Source: Rhizobium indicum
GTDB lineage: Bacteria > Pseudomonadota > Alphaproteobacteria > Rhizobiales > Rhizobiaceae
Direction: 5' to 3'
Length of the DNA: 64,000 bases
Assembly (NCBI RefSeq): GCF_005862305.2
Contig: NZ_CP054021.1
Coordinates: 1,054,001 to 1,118,000, forward strand
The notes beneath the pieces are model-generated. The model was given only the letters and a program-made list of their open reading frames with translations. It made no database searches and was not told where the DNA came from. This document shows, one piece after another, positions 54,222 through 63,924 of the stretch (positions within the stretch are counted from its first letter, which is position 1; every line of letters begins with the position of its first letter). The position numbers and the translations under genes were made by a program.

Positions 54222-56456
54222 TTACTCGTAGAGCCGCCGGACCGTGGCGATGCAATCCAGTTCCTTCATCTGGGCGAGCAACTGGTTGAGCTGGCGCAGG
54301 TCCCAGACCTCAACCTCGAGCATCATTTCGGTGAAATCCGCCGCCACCCGCACCGTGTTCAGCAAGCGGATATTGACGTCGAGGCCTGCGACCGTCTGGG
54401 CGACCTTGGCGAGCGTGCCGGGTTCATTCAGCCCATTCACCATGATACGCGCCATGAATCGCGACTTGTTGGCTTCGTCGAGATCCCAGCGCACGTCGAT
54501 CCAACGGTCGGGCTGATCGTCGAAACGCTGCAGGCTCGGCGACTGGATCGGATAGATGGTGATGCCGTTGCCCTGGTCCATGATGCCGACGATGCGATCG
54601 CCGGGCACGGCGCCGGTCGGCGCGAACTTGACGTCGACATTGCCGGACAGGCCGCGGATGGGCCCGATGTCGGCATCGGCGTCGATTTCCGAATGACCGC
54701 CGTCATGCCCTGCCTTGGTCTTGCCGGGGATCTTGAAGATCATGCCGGCGGCGCTGCGGACGTTGAACCAGCCGTCATCGCCGGAGGGCTTCACGGTGAC
54801 GCGCTCGTCCTGATGATCAGGATAGACGGCGCGCAGCACGTCGAGCGAGGACATTTCGCCGCGGCCGACGGCGGCGATCGCATCCTCGACATCCTTCTGG
54901 CCGAGACGGTGCAGCGCCGGCTTCATCGCCTCGCGCGAGAAGATCTTGCCGGCCCTATTGAAGGTGCGCTCGAGAATGCGGTGGCCGAGGCCGGCATATT
55001 GCTTGCGGATCGCCATGCGGGTGGCGCGACGGATGGCGGCTCGCGCCTTGCCGGTCACGACGATCTCCTCCCAGGCGGCCGGTGGAACCTGTACGCCGGA
55101 GCGGATGATCTCGACCTCGTCGCCATTCGCAAGCCGCGTCACCAGCGGCATGATGCGGCCGTTGATCTTGGCGCCCACCGTGGTGTCGCCGATATTGGTG
55201 TGCACCGCATAGGCGAAATCGATCGGGGTGGCGCCACGTGGCAGGGCAATCAGCTTGCCCTTCGGCGTGAAGCAGAAGACCTGGTCCTGGAAGAGTTCGA
55301 GCTTGGTATGCTCGAGGAATTCTTCCGGGCTGTCACCCTCGGCCAAGGCCTCGATCGTATGACGCAGCCAGGAATAGGCATTGGATTCGCGAGAAAGGAT
55401 GTCGCCATCGGCATTGGTGGCGCCGTCCTTATAGAGCGTGTGGGCGGCGATGCCGAATTCGGCGATTTCGTGCATGCGCTTGGTGCGGATCTGCAGTTCG
55501 ATGCGCTGGCTGGAGGGGCCGACGATGGTGGTGTGCAGCGAACGGTAATCGTTCTGCTTCGGCGTCGAGATATAGTCCTTGAAGCGGCCGGGCACGACGC
55601 GCCAGCGCGTGTGGACGATGCCGAGCGCGCGGTAACAGGAGGGGATGTCCTCGACAATCAGGCGGAAGCCATAGACATCGGAAAGCTGCTCGAAGGAAAG
55701 CGACTTCGACTGCATCTTACGGAAGACCGAATAAGGCTTCTTCTGCCGGCCCTTGACGTAGGCGCTCGTCAGGCCGCTTGCGACCAAAAGGTCGCGTAGC
55801 TCGGCCTCGATCTTCTTGACGATGCCCTCGTTGCGCTTCGAAAGCTCTTCCAGCCTTTTGGTGACGGTCTCGTAGGCTTCCGGGTTCATATGCCGGAAGG
55901 AGAGCTCCTCGAGTTCCTCGCGCATGTCCTGCATGCCCATGCGGCCGGCGAGCGGCGCATAGATTTCCATCGTCTCCTCGGAAATGCGGGCACGCTTGTC
56001 GGCCGACATGTGATCGAGGGTGCGCATATTGTGCAGGCGATCGGCAAGCTTGACGAGCAGCACGCGCACATCGTCGGAAATGGCCAGCAGCAGCTTGCGC
56101 AGGTTTTCCGCCTGCTTGGCCTTCTTGGTGACGAGATCGAGCTTCTTGATCTTAGTCAGACCCTCGACCAGGCGGCCGATATCCTCGCCGAAGAGTTCGT
56201 CGATCTCGGCGCGTGTCGCCGTCGTATCCTCGATCGTATCGTGCAGAAGGGCAACCGCGATGGTCGATTCATCGAGGTGCATGTCGGTGAGAATGGCGGC
56301 GACCTCGAGCGGATGGGAAATATAGGGATCGCCGCTCGCGCGCTTTTGCTGGCCATGCTTCTGCATGGCATAAACATAGGCTTTGTTCAGCAGTGCTTCA
56401 TTGGCATCGGGCTTGTATTGCTGAACCCGCTCCACGAGCTCGTACTGCCGCATCAT
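54222..56456 (-). CDS. rsh: Bifunctional (p)ppGpp synthetase/hydrolase
   Basis: 744 aa. Makes and degrades the alarmone (p)ppGpp in the stringent response and, in rhizobia, for symbiosis and stress. HD hydrolase domain (about 45-150; VALLHDTIEDT), synthetase domain (about 240-350; GRFKDYISTPKQNDYRSLHT, EIQIRT-like RIELQIRTKRMHEIAEFGIA), TGS (about 400-460; RGATPIDFAYAVHTNIGD) and a C-terminal ACT domain (about 665-740). Double ATG (MMRQYEL); the first is used. A terminator-type hairpin lies only about 20 bases upstream. Confidence 0.95.
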   Translation of the reverse strand: MMRQYELVERVQQYKPDANEALLNKAYVYAMQKHGQQKRASGDPYISHPLEVAAILTDMHLDESTIAVALLHDTIEDTTATRAEIDELFGEDIGRLVEGLTKIKKLDLVTKKAKQAENLRKLLLAISDDVRVLLVKLADRLHNMRTLDHMSADKRARISEETMEIYAPLAGRMGMQDMREELEELSFRHMNPEAYETVTKRLEELSKRNEGIVKKIEAELRDLLVASGLTSAYVKGRQKKPYSVFRKMQSKSLSFEQLSDVYGFRLIVEDIPSCYRALGIVHTRWRVVPGRFKDYISTPKQNDYRSLHTTIVGPSSQRIELQIRTKRMHEIAEFGIAAHTLYKDGATNADGDILSRESNAYSWLRHTIEALAEGDSPEEFLEHTKLELFQDQVFCFTPKGKLIALPRGATPIDFAYAVHTNIGDTTVGAKINGRIMPLVTRLANGDEVEIIRSGVQVPPAAWEEIVVTGKARAAIRRATRMAIRKQYAGLGHRILERTFNRAGKIFSREAMKPALHRLGQKDVEDAIAAVGRGEMSSLDVLRAVYPDHQDERVTVKPSGDDGWFNVRSAAGMIFKIPGKTKAGHDGGHSEIDADADIGPIRGLSGNVDVKFAPTGAVPGDRIVGIMDQGNGITIYPIQSPSLQRFDDQPDRWIDVRWDLDEANKSRFMARIMVNGLNEPGTLAKVAQTVAGLDVNIRLLNTVRVAADFTEMMLEVEVWDLRQLNQLLAQMKELDCIATVRRLYE

Positions 56457-56476
56457 TCCAAAGCCACTCCGATAAA

Positions 56477-56506
56477 AATAAAAGCGCGCCAATCAACGAT
56501 TGGCGC
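56477..56506 (-). terminator. Rho-independent terminator between rpoZ and rsh
   Basis: On the minus strand GCGCCAATC (56498-56506) pairs with GATTGGCGC (56486-56494), three-base loop, then GCTTTTATTTTTA. It lies directly before the rsh ribosome site, so rsh may be attenuated or have its own promoter. Confidence 0.75.
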
Positions 56507-56638
56507 ACACATGGGCAATAATATGCCTAAGCAATAAAGGTGCAAGATTGACGATTGGTAATCGTCGCTCTTTTGCATCGCATGCAGCTTTTTCAGGGTC
56601 GCATCTGACCGATGCGACGAGAGATTCAGCCGGCGCGC

Positions 56639-57043
56639 TTAGTAATCGTCGCTCTTTTCCGGCGGCACGAGGCCTTCGATGCCGGCAAGCAGCTCTTCTT
56701 CCGACATCTGGTCGAAAGTGATCGTCTCCGGCACATCGTCCTGCTCTTCGCTGTCGGCTGCGGCGACACCGCCGGCGGCGATCATGCTTGCCGGATCGGG
56801 CTCGGGTTCGTCGACTTCGACATGCTTTTGCAGCGAATGGATCAGATCTTCCTTGAGGTCATCGGGCGAAAGCGTCTCATCGGCAATTTCGCGCAAGGCC
56901 ACCACAGGATTCTTGTCGTTATCGCGATCGATGGTGATCGAGGCACCCTGGGAAATCAGCCGGGCGCGGTGGCTGGCGAGCAGAACCAGCTCGAAGCGGT
57001 TCTCCACCTTGTCGATGCAATCTTCAACTGTGACACGGGCCAT
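56639..57043 (-). CDS. rpoZ: DNA-directed RNA polymerase omega subunit
   Basis: 134 aa. Omega stabilises the polymerase and carries a ppGpp site, matching its position before rsh. [20 protein letters not shown], then [13 protein letters not shown] and [13 protein letters not shown] are the family motifs. The acidic tail ([19 protein letters not shown]) ends EKSDDY and is long as in other rhizobia. It is divergent from the NYN-domain gene, with an AT-rich 297-base gap. Confidence 0.95.
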   Translation of the reverse strand: MARVTVEDCIDKVENRFELVLLASHRARLISQGASITIDRDNDKNPVVALREIADETLSPDDLKEDLIHSLQKHVEVDEPEPDPASMIAAGGVAAADSEEQDDVPETITFDQMSEEELLAGIEGLVPPEKSDDY

Positions 57044-57340
57044 TGCCTGTCCTTTACGGTCGTCATTTCGGGATTAACACGCCCGATACAATTAAAACCG
57101 GGCAAATACAAGTTTTTCATTCCGGCTCCCCTCGTCTTTATCCGCGGCTGAGCTAGATTCCCATGGAGAATGTCATAATTCCACCGAAGGTTGCTTGGAA
57201 TATGTCGAATCGTGCCCTAAATCTTTCATATATGAATAATTCATAAAGTAAGGACCGGATCGAAATCGAAACACAAGCTATTGTTTTTATTTAAGTTTGT
57301 CCCATGCGGATTTCGATTGCTCTCATTGGATTGGTAAGCG
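57044..57340. promoter_or_regulatory. Divergent promoter region of rpoZ and NYN gene
   Basis: 297 AT-rich bases (TTTCATATATGAATAATTCA, ATAAAGTAAGG). It must carry both promoters. The palindrome CATATATG at about 57227 is notable. No gene is evident. Confidence 0.4.
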
Positions 57341-57922
57341 ATGTTTGACCCACGCGAAAAAATTGCACTCTTCATTGACGGCGCCAATCTCTACGCTGCA
57401 TCCAAGAGCCTCGGCTTTGACATCGATTACCGCAAGCTCTTGAAAGCATTCCAGAAACGCGGATATCTGCTGCGCGCGTATTATTATACCGCTCTGATCG
57501 AAGATCAGGAATATTCATCGATCCGGCCGCTGATCGACTGGCTCGACTACAACGGCTACAAAGTCGTCACCAAGCCCGCCAAGGAATTCACAGATTCCAT
57601 GGGCCGCCGAAAGATCAAAGGCAACATGGACATCGAGCTTGCCATCGACGCCATGGAGCAGTCCGAAACGGTCGATCATCTCGTCATCTTCTCGGGCGAC
57701 GGTGATTTCACGAACCTGGTCGAGGCGTTGCAGCGCAGAGGTCGCAAGGTCTCGGTGATCTCGACCATGGCGACCCAGCCGCCGATGATCGCCGACGACC
57801 TGCGCCGACAGGCCGATCATTTCATCGATCTCTTGTCTCTGAAGGCTGAAATCGGTCGTGATCCCTCCGAGCGGGCGCCACGCCCGGCCGAAGTTGCCCC
57901 GGTCAGCGATCTCGAGGATTGA
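57341..57922 (+). CDS. NYN-domain protein (LabA/DUF88-like)
   Basis: 193 aa. Contains the NYN (PIN-like) nuclease fold: IALFIDGANLYAASKSLGFD with Asp D13, VDHLVIFSGDGDFTNLV and a third acidic site. Bacterial LabA-like proteins are proposed RNases; the substrate is unknown. Cytoplasmic, single gene opposite rpoZ. Confidence 0.85.
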   Translation: MFDPREKIALFIDGANLYAASKSLGFDIDYRKLLKAFQKRGYLLRAYYYTALIEDQEYSSIRPLIDWLDYNGYKVVTKPAKEFTDSMGRRKIKGNMDIELAIDAMEQSETVDHLVIFSGDGDFTNLVEALQRRGRKVSVISTMATQPPMIADDLRRQADHFIDLLSLKAEIGRDPSERAPRPAEVAPVSDLED

Positions 57923-57987
57923 CCTCTCCATCCCGAACCGGAGTGGCCGCGACAATCAGGACGTGATCATAAACCATGGCAGCGCGG

Positions 57988-58467
57988 TCAGCCATGAGCC
58001 TTCAGCAGGCGGCTCTTCTGCCGGTTCCAATCGCGCTCCTTCTCGGATTCGCGCTTGTCGTGCAATTTCTTACCCTTGGCGAGCGCCAGTTCCATCTTCG
58101 CCCGACCGCGATCGTTGAAATAGATCTTCAGCGGGATCAGCGTCATGCCTTCGCGGTTGATGGCAGAGCGCAGACGATGGATTTCACGGCCCGACAGCAG
58201 CAGCTTGCGGCGCCGGCGCGGCTCGTGATTGAAGCGGTTGGCCTGCAGATATTCCGGCAGATAGGAATTGATCAGCCAGATCTCGCCGCCCTCATCCGAG
58301 GCGTAGGATTCGGCGATATTGGCCTTGCCTTCGCGCAGCGACTTGACCTCCGTGCCCATCAGCACGATGCCCGCCTCGTAAGTATCGATGATCTCGTAGT
58401 TGAAGCGGGCCTTGCGGTTTTCGGCCACGATCTTGTTCACCACGCGCTGGCTGCCTTTGGGGGCCAT
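57988..58467 (-). CDS. smpB: SsrA-binding protein
   Basis: 159 aa. Binds tmRNA and delivers it to stalled ribosomes for trans-translation. [40 protein letters not shown], the [17 protein letters not shown] motif and a basic C-terminal helix ([20 protein letters not shown]). The frame is open nine codons upstream with another ATG; the chosen start is standard. The tmRNA gene is not in this window. Two palindromic repeats fill the leader. Confidence 0.95.
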   Translation of the reverse strand: MAPKGSQRVVNKIVAENRKARFNYEIIDTYEAGIVLMGTEVKSLREGKANIAESYASDEGGEIWLINSYLPEYLQANRFNHEPRRRRKLLLSGREIHRLRSAINREGMTLIPLKIYFNDRGRAKMELALAKGKKLHDKRESEKERDWNRQKSRLLKAHG

Positions 58468-58488
58468 GACGATATTCCAATTGCTTCC

Positions 58489-58536
58489 GAGCATGATGCC
58501 GAAAAGTGTGAGCGGTTTTCGGGTGCCATCATGCTC
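58489..58536. repeat. Palindromic intergenic repeat in the smpB leader
   Basis: GAGCATGATG (58489-58498) pairs with CATCATGCTC (58527-58536), and inside it CCGAAAA with TTTTCGG. It is only 22 bases upstream of the smpB ATG on that strand. Confidence 0.75.
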
Positions 58537-58550
58537 TATTTCTTTGATGT

Positions 58551-58600
58551 AGATCCGGATTCAGATTTCAGGCCAGTCAGGCCTAAAATCATCCGGATCT
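58551..58600. repeat. Second palindrome between dapA and smpB
   Basis: AGATCCGGAT (58551-58560) with ATCCGGATCT (58591-58600); AGGCC/GGCCT inside. Could be part of a repeat family with 58489-58536. Confidence 0.7.
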
Positions 58601-58647
58601 AGGGCGCGAAAAGCCGCACCCTCATTCCTTGCCCTTTATGTAAGGGA

Positions 58648-58678
58648 GAGACCCCGTCTTGTGAAGACGGCCGGTCTC
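58648..58678 (-). terminator. Stem-loop at the dapA stop, possible terminator
   Basis: GAGACC and CCGTCTT (58648-58660) pair with AAGACGG and GGTCTC (58664-58678) with a two-base bulge; no clear U run follows on the minus strand. Confidence 0.4.
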
Positions 58679-58679
58679 G

Positions 58680-59564
58680 TCAGTTCAGCAGGCCTGCATG
58701 GCGCATCGCGGCGTCGATCGCCGATTCGGTTGCCGGCTCCAGCGTCGAAAGCAGCGGCGAGCGAACGTTGCGGCTCATCCGGCCAAGTTTGGAGAGCCCG
58801 TATTTGGCGCCGCAAAGACCTGGCTCAAGGAAGATCGCCTTGTGCAGCGGCATCAGCCGATCCTGATACTCCAGGGCGCGGGCATAGTCGCCTGCCAGCG
58901 TTGCCGCCTGGAAGTCGGCGCAGAGGCGTGGGGCGACATTGGCCGTTACCGAAATACAGCCGACGCCGCCATGGGCGTTGAAGCCGAGCGCCGTCGCATC
59001 CTCGCCGGATAACTGCCTGAAATCCGCGCCGCAGGTGATACGCTGTTCGGAGACGCGCTCGATCTTGCCCGTCGCATCCTTGACGCCGACGATATTCCTA
59101 TGCGCCTTGGCGAGCGCACCCATCGTTTCCGGTGTCATGTCGACCACCGAGCGACCGGGGATGTTATAGATATAGATCGGCAGATCGACGGCCTCGGCGA
59201 TCGCCGAAAAATGCGCGATCAAACCCTTCTGCGTCGGCTTGTTGTAATAGGGGGTGACGACCAGAACGGCGTTCGCACCGACCTTTTCGGCATGCAGGGC
59301 TAGCTCGATCGCTTCACGCGTATTGTTCGAGCCTGCGCCGGCCATGACGGGAACGCGTTTTGCGGCAACCTCGATGCAGAGCTCCACCACCCGTTTGTGC
59401 TCGGCATGCGACAGCGTCGGGGATTCGCCGGTCGTGCCGACCGGAACGAGACCACCGCTGCCTTCCTTGATCTGCCAGTCGACATGAGCGGCGAAGCTGT
59501 CTTCGTCGATCAGTCCGGCATCCGTGAAGGGGGTGACGAGGGCGGGAATGGACCCATTGAACAT
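58680..59564 (-). CDS. dapA: 4-hydroxy-tetrahydrodipicolinate synthase
   Basis: 294 aa. Condenses pyruvate and aspartate semialdehyde, first step of lysine and meso-DAP synthesis. [15 protein letters not shown], pyruvate-binding [17 protein letters not shown], catalytic Tyr in [13 protein letters not shown] and the Schiff-base lysine in [18 protein letters not shown] before the ATG. Divergent from the transglycosylase gene; smpB-dapA-slt order is common in rhizobia. Confidence 0.95.
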   Translation of the reverse strand: MFNGSIPALVTPFTDAGLIDEDSFAAHVDWQIKEGSGGLVPVGTTGESPTLSHAEHKRVVELCIEVAAKRVPVMAGAGSNNTREAIELALHAEKVGANAVLVVTPYYNKPTQKGLIAHFSAIAEAVDLPIYIYNIPGRSVVDMTPETMGALAKAHRNIVGVKDATGKIERVSEQRITCGADFRQLSGEDATALGFNAHGGVGCISVTANVAPRLCADFQAATLAGDYARALEYQDRLMPLHKAIFLEPGLCGAKYGLSKLGRMSRNVRSPLLSTLEPATESAIDAAMRHAGLLN

Positions 59565-59778
59565 GCAAAGCTCCTCACGACCAAATCCTTGCTTCGGCCG
59601 CATTCCATGAATATGAGTTGCGCACCATAGAGCGCCGAAATCATCGCGACAAGCGCGCAGAGTTCGGTTTAGGGCAAATTCCGATAGCAGATGTGAATGA
59701 ATTTTACCTGGTACGGTAAGGTTTCGTTAAGATGCCTCTAGCCAAATGGCAGGGCGTGTTTTCGTTGCGAGATCCCGG

Positions 59779-61854
59779 ATGAAGAAAGCTGTCCTGATTC
59801 TGTCCGCCTTCGGCTTCATTGCCGCCGCGTGGAGCAGTGTTGCGTCGCCGCTTCCCGGCGAGAGCACTGCCATGCCTGCCGTCAAGCCGCTCGGCTTCAT
59901 TCCCGAAACAGCCATACCGGAATCGATCACGACAGGCGCCATTCCGCGCAATCCGGCCATCGCGCCCGTCAACGGCGACCTGAAAGCCGGCCTCGACGCG
60001 CTTTCCGACAAGGACCCGCAGCTGGCACTTTCGATCCGCGACAGCATGCGCGACGGGACGCTCGACCGCCATATCCTCACCTGGGCGATCGCCGTTTCCG
60101 GGTTGAAGGGTGTTCCCTCCTTTGAAATCGCCAGCGCCGCGCAAGAGCTCAAGAGCTGGCCGGGACTTTCGCGGCTGCGCGCCTTTTCCGAACGCGCGAT
60201 CTATGACGAAAATCCCGCCCCTTCCGCCGTGCTCGCCGCCTTCGGCGATACCGCGCCCGAGACGACGCAGGGCGCCGTCATCCTCGGCCGGGCGCTGGTT
60301 GCGTCAGGCAAGCAGGCGCAGGCGGCAAAATATATCCGCAAGGTCTGGCGCGGAGAGGCTCTCGACAAGGCGATCGAGGACAAGATCCTCATCGAGTTTT
60401 CCGCGCTGTTGACGCCTGCCGACCATAAGGCGCGGATGGACTATCTGATGTATCGCGGCCGGGTGGCGCAGGCCAAGCGCTTCGGAGACATGGGCCAGGT
60501 GCAGTCGCTCTACACGGCCTGGGCTGCCGTCGACGCCAAAGCCGGCAATGCCGGCGCCTTGCTCAACGCCGTCGATGCGAAATGGCGCGGCGATGCCGGC
60601 CTGCTGTTTGCGCGGATCGAATATCTGCGCAAGCAAGACAAATATGCCGAAGCGGCTGTGCTTCTGGAGCAGATGCCGCCCGAGCGCAGCGAACTCGTCA
60701 ATTCCGGCGAATGGTGGAACGAGCAGCGCATCATCAGCCGTGGTCTCGTCGACCAGGGACAGTTCAAGCCTGCCTATCGCATCGTCGCAAACTACGCCGC
60801 AACGAGCCCGACGGATATCGTCGAGGCTGAATTCCATGCCGGATGGTACGCGCTTCGCGGCCTCCAGGACCCGGCAACGGCGGAAAGACATTTCCGCAAG
60901 ATCCTGCAGACATCAAACGGACCGATCTCGGTTTCACGCGCCTGGTATTGGCTGGGACGAGCAGCGGAGGCCGGAGGCCCCGGCAAATCCAGCGAATTCT
61001 ATGCGAAGGCCGCGAATTTTCCCGGCACCTTCTATGGACAGCTCGCGGCCGAAAGGCTGGGGCGAAAGACGCTTAATGTCACCTATCCCGCACCCAGCAC
61101 GGCCGACCGGCAGCGCTTCCAGGCACGCGAAGCCGTGCAGGCGATCGCCCGGCTGGAGGCCGCCGGCCATGGATGGCGGGCCACCATTCTCTATCTCGCG
61201 CTCGCCGATCAACTGCAAAGCCCCGGCGAATTGGCTGTCCTTGCGGCACGGGCCGAGCAATCCGGCGATCATCATCTCTCGCTGCAGATCGGCAAGATCG
61301 CCTATGGACGCGGCATCGATGTCGCAGCGCTTGCCTTTCCGGTCGGCGTGATCCCGGCGAACGCCAATATAACGGGCTCCGGCAAGGCGCTTGCCTATGC
61401 CATCGCCCGGCAGGAAAGCGCCTTCAACCCGGCCGCCGTATCGGCGGCGAACGCGCGCGGCCTGCTGCAGCTTCTGCCGGGAACGGCCCAGGCAGTGGCC
61501 AAGCGCCACAACATCGCCTTTTCCAAGGACAAGCTAACGGCCGATGCCGGCTATAACGCGACACTCGGTGCCCATTATCTCGGCGAGCAGATCGACGCCT
61601 TCGGCGGCTCCTATATCCTCACCTTCATTGCCTATAATGCCGGGCCGAAGCGGGTGCCGGAATGGATCGGCCGCTACGGTGATCCGCGCGGCAGGCCGAT
61701 CGACGAGATCGTCGACTGGATCGAGCGCATCCCCTTCCCCGAAACGCGCAACTATGTGCAGCGGGTGATGGAGAATTACGAGGTTTATAAAGCCCGTCTC
61801 GGCCAACCCACCGATATCGAGCGCGACCTGATCGGCGGACGAAGCGCCTCCTGA
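59779..61854 (+). CDS. slt: Soluble lytic murein transglycosylase
   Basis: 691 aa, secreted (signal peptide MKKAVLILSAFGFIAAAWSS). A long superhelical alpha-alpha region (about 60-480) like the Slt70 doughnut precedes the C-terminal SLT domain, with the catalytic Glu in AIARQESAFNPAAVS (about residue 547), then ARGLLQLLPGTAQAVA and FIAYNAGPKRVPEW. It cleaves peptidoglycan by making 1,6-anhydro ends. The frame is open 11 codons upstream (59746), which would place Arg residues before the signal peptide. Confidence 0.92.
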   Translation: MKKAVLILSAFGFIAAAWSSVASPLPGESTAMPAVKPLGFIPETAIPESITTGAIPRNPAIAPVNGDLKAGLDALSDKDPQLALSIRDSMRDGTLDRHILTWAIAVSGLKGVPSFEIASAAQELKSWPGLSRLRAFSERAIYDENPAPSAVLAAFGDTAPETTQGAVILGRALVASGKQAQAAKYIRKVWRGEALDKAIEDKILIEFSALLTPADHKARMDYLMYRGRVAQAKRFGDMGQVQSLYTAWAAVDAKAGNAGALLNAVDAKWRGDAGLLFARIEYLRKQDKYAEAAVLLEQMPPERSELVNSGEWWNEQRIISRGLVDQGQFKPAYRIVANYAATSPTDIVEAEFHAGWYALRGLQDPATAERHFRKILQTSNGPISVSRAWYWLGRAAEAGGPGKSSEFYAKAANFPGTFYGQLAAERLGRKTLNVTYPAPSTADRQRFQAREAVQAIARLEAAGHGWRATILYLALADQLQSPGELAVLAARAEQSGDHHLSLQIGKIAYGRGIDVAALAFPVGVIPANANITGSGKALAYAIARQESAFNPAAVSAANARGLLQLLPGTAQAVAKRHNIAFSKDKLTADAGYNATLGAHYLGEQIDAFGGSYILTFIAYNAGPKRVPEWIGRYGDPRGRPIDEIVDWIERIPFPETRNYVQRVMENYEVYKARLGQPTDIERDLIGGRSAS

Positions 61855-61919
61855 AGCCATTTGGCGCGGATTGAAAAGCAAGCTACATCTTCGGGATCAA
61901 ACAGGTCTCGAGGGATGCG

Positions 61920-62816
61920 ATGCCGGATACGGATGCAGACGGTTTCCAGGAACGATTTTTCACGTCTTCTGATGGGTTGAGGCTTTATGCCCGCGACTAC
62001 CAACCAGACCAGGCGGTAACCGCCGGACGGCTGCCGGTGATCTGCCTGCCCGGCCTGACCCGCAATACACGGGATTTTCATCCGCTTGCGCTGCTTCTCT
62101 CCCGGGACACAACAATGCCTCGCAGGGTGATTGCGCTCGATTCGCGCGGACGGGGAAACTCGGCATGGGATGAGAACAAGGCGAACTACAATCTCGCCAT
62201 CGAGGCCGGCGACGTCCTTGCCGCCTGCGAAGCGCTCGGCATCGAGCGGGCGATCTTCGTCGGCACGTCGCGGGGCGGGCTGATCCTGCATCTGATCGCG
62301 GCGACACGGCCGGATCTTCTCGAAGCCGTCATCCTCAACGATATCGGGCCTGTGCTCGAGGCGGAGGGGCTGGCGCGGATCCGCGATTACCTCAACTGCG
62401 GCAGGAAGCCGGCGGACTGGAACGAGGCGGCTGATATATTGAAGGAAAATCATGGCGCGTCGTTTACCGCGCTTGCAGAGGAAGATTGGCGCGAGATGGC
62501 GCTTGCCCTTTATCGCGATATCGGCGGACGGCCGGTCGCCGACTTCGACCCGGCGATCGCGGAGGCACTAAAATCGATCGATTTCAGCCAGCCGCTGCCT
62601 GATCTCTGGGGGCAATTCGAAGGCCTGAGCCGGTTGCCGCTCATGCTGATCCGCGGCGAAAATACGTCGCTGCTTTCACTGGAAAGCGCCGGCGAAATGG
62701 CGCGGCGGCATTCTGGGATGATCCTTCATACCGCCGAAGGTCAAGGACACGCCCCGCTCCTGCATCTTGGCAATATTCCCACGATAATTCGAGTTTTTCT
62801 CGACACCTGCCGATAA
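61920..62816 (+). CDS. Alpha/beta-fold hydrolase
   Basis: 298 aa. The oxyanion region LPVICLPGLTRNTRDFHPLA, nucleophile elbow FVGTSRGGLI (Ser at about 117) and a C-terminal GQGHAPLL catalytic His mark the superfamily. No substrate is predicted; the family includes esterases and dehalogenases. It converges on the porin gene and lies 65 bases after slt. Confidence 0.85.
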   Translation: MPDTDADGFQERFFTSSDGLRLYARDYQPDQAVTAGRLPVICLPGLTRNTRDFHPLALLLSRDTTMPRRVIALDSRGRGNSAWDENKANYNLAIEAGDVLAACEALGIERAIFVGTSRGGLILHLIAATRPDLLEAVILNDIGPVLEAEGLARIRDYLNCGRKPADWNEAADILKENHGASFTALAEEDWREMALALYRDIGGRPVADFDPAIAEALKSIDFSQPLPDLWGQFEGLSRLPLMLIRGENTSLLSLESAGEMARRHSGMILHTAEGQGHAPLLHLGNIPTIIRVFLDTCR

Positions 62817-62863
62817 CCTCGCGAAATTGCTCAACTGACACAATGGGCCATTCGTCCAAATAC

Positions 62864-62891
62864 AAAAAGCCCGGCTCGAGAGCCGGGCTTT
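62864..62891 (-). terminator. Bidirectional terminator between hydrolase and porin
   Basis: AAAGCCCGGCT (62866-62876) pairs with AGCCGGGCTTT (62881-62891), four-base loop. On the minus strand the stem is followed by TTTTTG, so it strongly ends the porin transcript; on the plus strand it may also stop the hydrolase transcript. Confidence 0.85.
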
Positions 62892-62916
62892 CCTGATTGA
62901 CCGAAGTCAGATCAGA

Positions 62917-63924
62917 TTAGAACGCACGCTGCAGGCGGAAGTAGCCAGCCGTGGTGTCGTCATCATCTTCCGGATCGAGGTACTGAACCGAAGCCTTGGC
63001 GTAGAAGTTGTCGACGATCTGGTAATCAACCGTCAGACCAACCTTCCAGGCATCGCCGTCGCTGAAGTCGTCGCCAGCAACGTAGTAGTTGCTGTAGTAC
63101 TGGACGCCAGGAGTGATCTTGAGCTTGTCGGTTGCCTTGATCGCGTATTCGGCAGCGATAGCCCATTCAGCCTTGGTGTAGTAGGAGCTCGGGCCGGTAG
63201 CGTATACGGCAGCGAGGCCGAGCGTACCAGGACCGATGTCAACCGTACCCATTGCACGGACAGCACCGTCTTCGTTGTCGACGTCGTAGCCGGCAGTGAT
63301 CTGGTAGCTGAATGCACCAGCCTTGCCGCCGAGACCAACTGCAACACCAACGTTGTTGGCTTCTTCGTCCGTCTTGTAGAAGCCGTCTTCGAGTTCATCG
63401 ACGCTGATGCCAGCGTAGAAGGCGTCGGTTTCGTACTGATAACGGATGGAGTTATGCAGGGTGACCGGCGAGCCAATGTCGTCGGTTTCGCCGGAGAGGC
63501 CATCGTCCCACCAGCTGTAGAACAGACCAGCGCGGAAGCCGGCGATGTCGAGGTAAGCGGAGTCGAGCTTAGCAGCCTGATCGGTGGCATTGTCAGCATT
63601 GAACTGCATGACGATGACGCCGGTCAGCGGACCATACTCGGTGTCGCTCTTTGCCGTGAACTGAACCTGACCGCGGGTGAATGCATCCCAGTCAGAATCG
63701 CCGCCGACATCTTCGCCAACGTTGACCTGGAAACGGACGTAGCCGTTGATCTTGAGGCAGGTTTCGGTGCCCGGGATGTAGAAATAGCCGGTGCCGTAAG
63801 CGTCGCAGACGCGAACATATTCAACCGGTTCCGGCTCGGCAGCAACGATAGCGTCAGCAGCCTGAGCACCGGAAACTACTGCGAGAGCAGCAGCGGAGCC
63901 GAGAAGAAGGCTCTTGATGTTCAT
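62917..63924 (-). CDS. ropA: Outer-membrane porin (RopA/Omp2b family)
   Basis: 335 aa trimeric porin of the alphaproteobacterial Porin_2 family. Signal peptide MNIKSLLLGSAAALAVVSGA ends at about AQA/ADA. The mature part begins PEPVEYVRVCDAYGTGYFYI, then TETCLKINGYVRF (two cysteines and the first strands) and ends FRLQRAF, with the terminal Phe that outer-membrane proteins need for assembly. GGAGG precedes the ATG. Its own promoter lies beyond 64000. Closest named match from memory is rhizobial RopA; exact paralogue uncertain. Confidence 0.9.
   Translation of the reverse strand: MNIKSLLLGSAAALAVVSGAQAADAIVAAEPEPVEYVRVCDAYGTGYFYIPGTETCLKINGYVRFQVNVGEDVGGDSDWDAFTRGQVQFTAKSDTEYGPLTGVIVMQFNADNATDQAAKLDSAYLDIAGFRAGLFYSWWDDGLSGETDDIGSPVTLHNSIRYQYETDAFYAGISVDELEDGFYKTDEEANNVGVAVGLGGKAGAFSYQITAGYDVDNEDGAVRAMGTVDIGPGTLGLAAVYATGPSSYYTKAEWAIAAEYAIKATDKLKITPGVQYYSNYYVAGDDFSDGDAWKVGLTVDYQIVDNFYAKASVQYLDPEDDDDTTAGYFRLQRAF

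Noticed and set aside
54180..55799. 539-codon plus-strand open frame opposite rsh
   Set aside because: Shadow of rsh.
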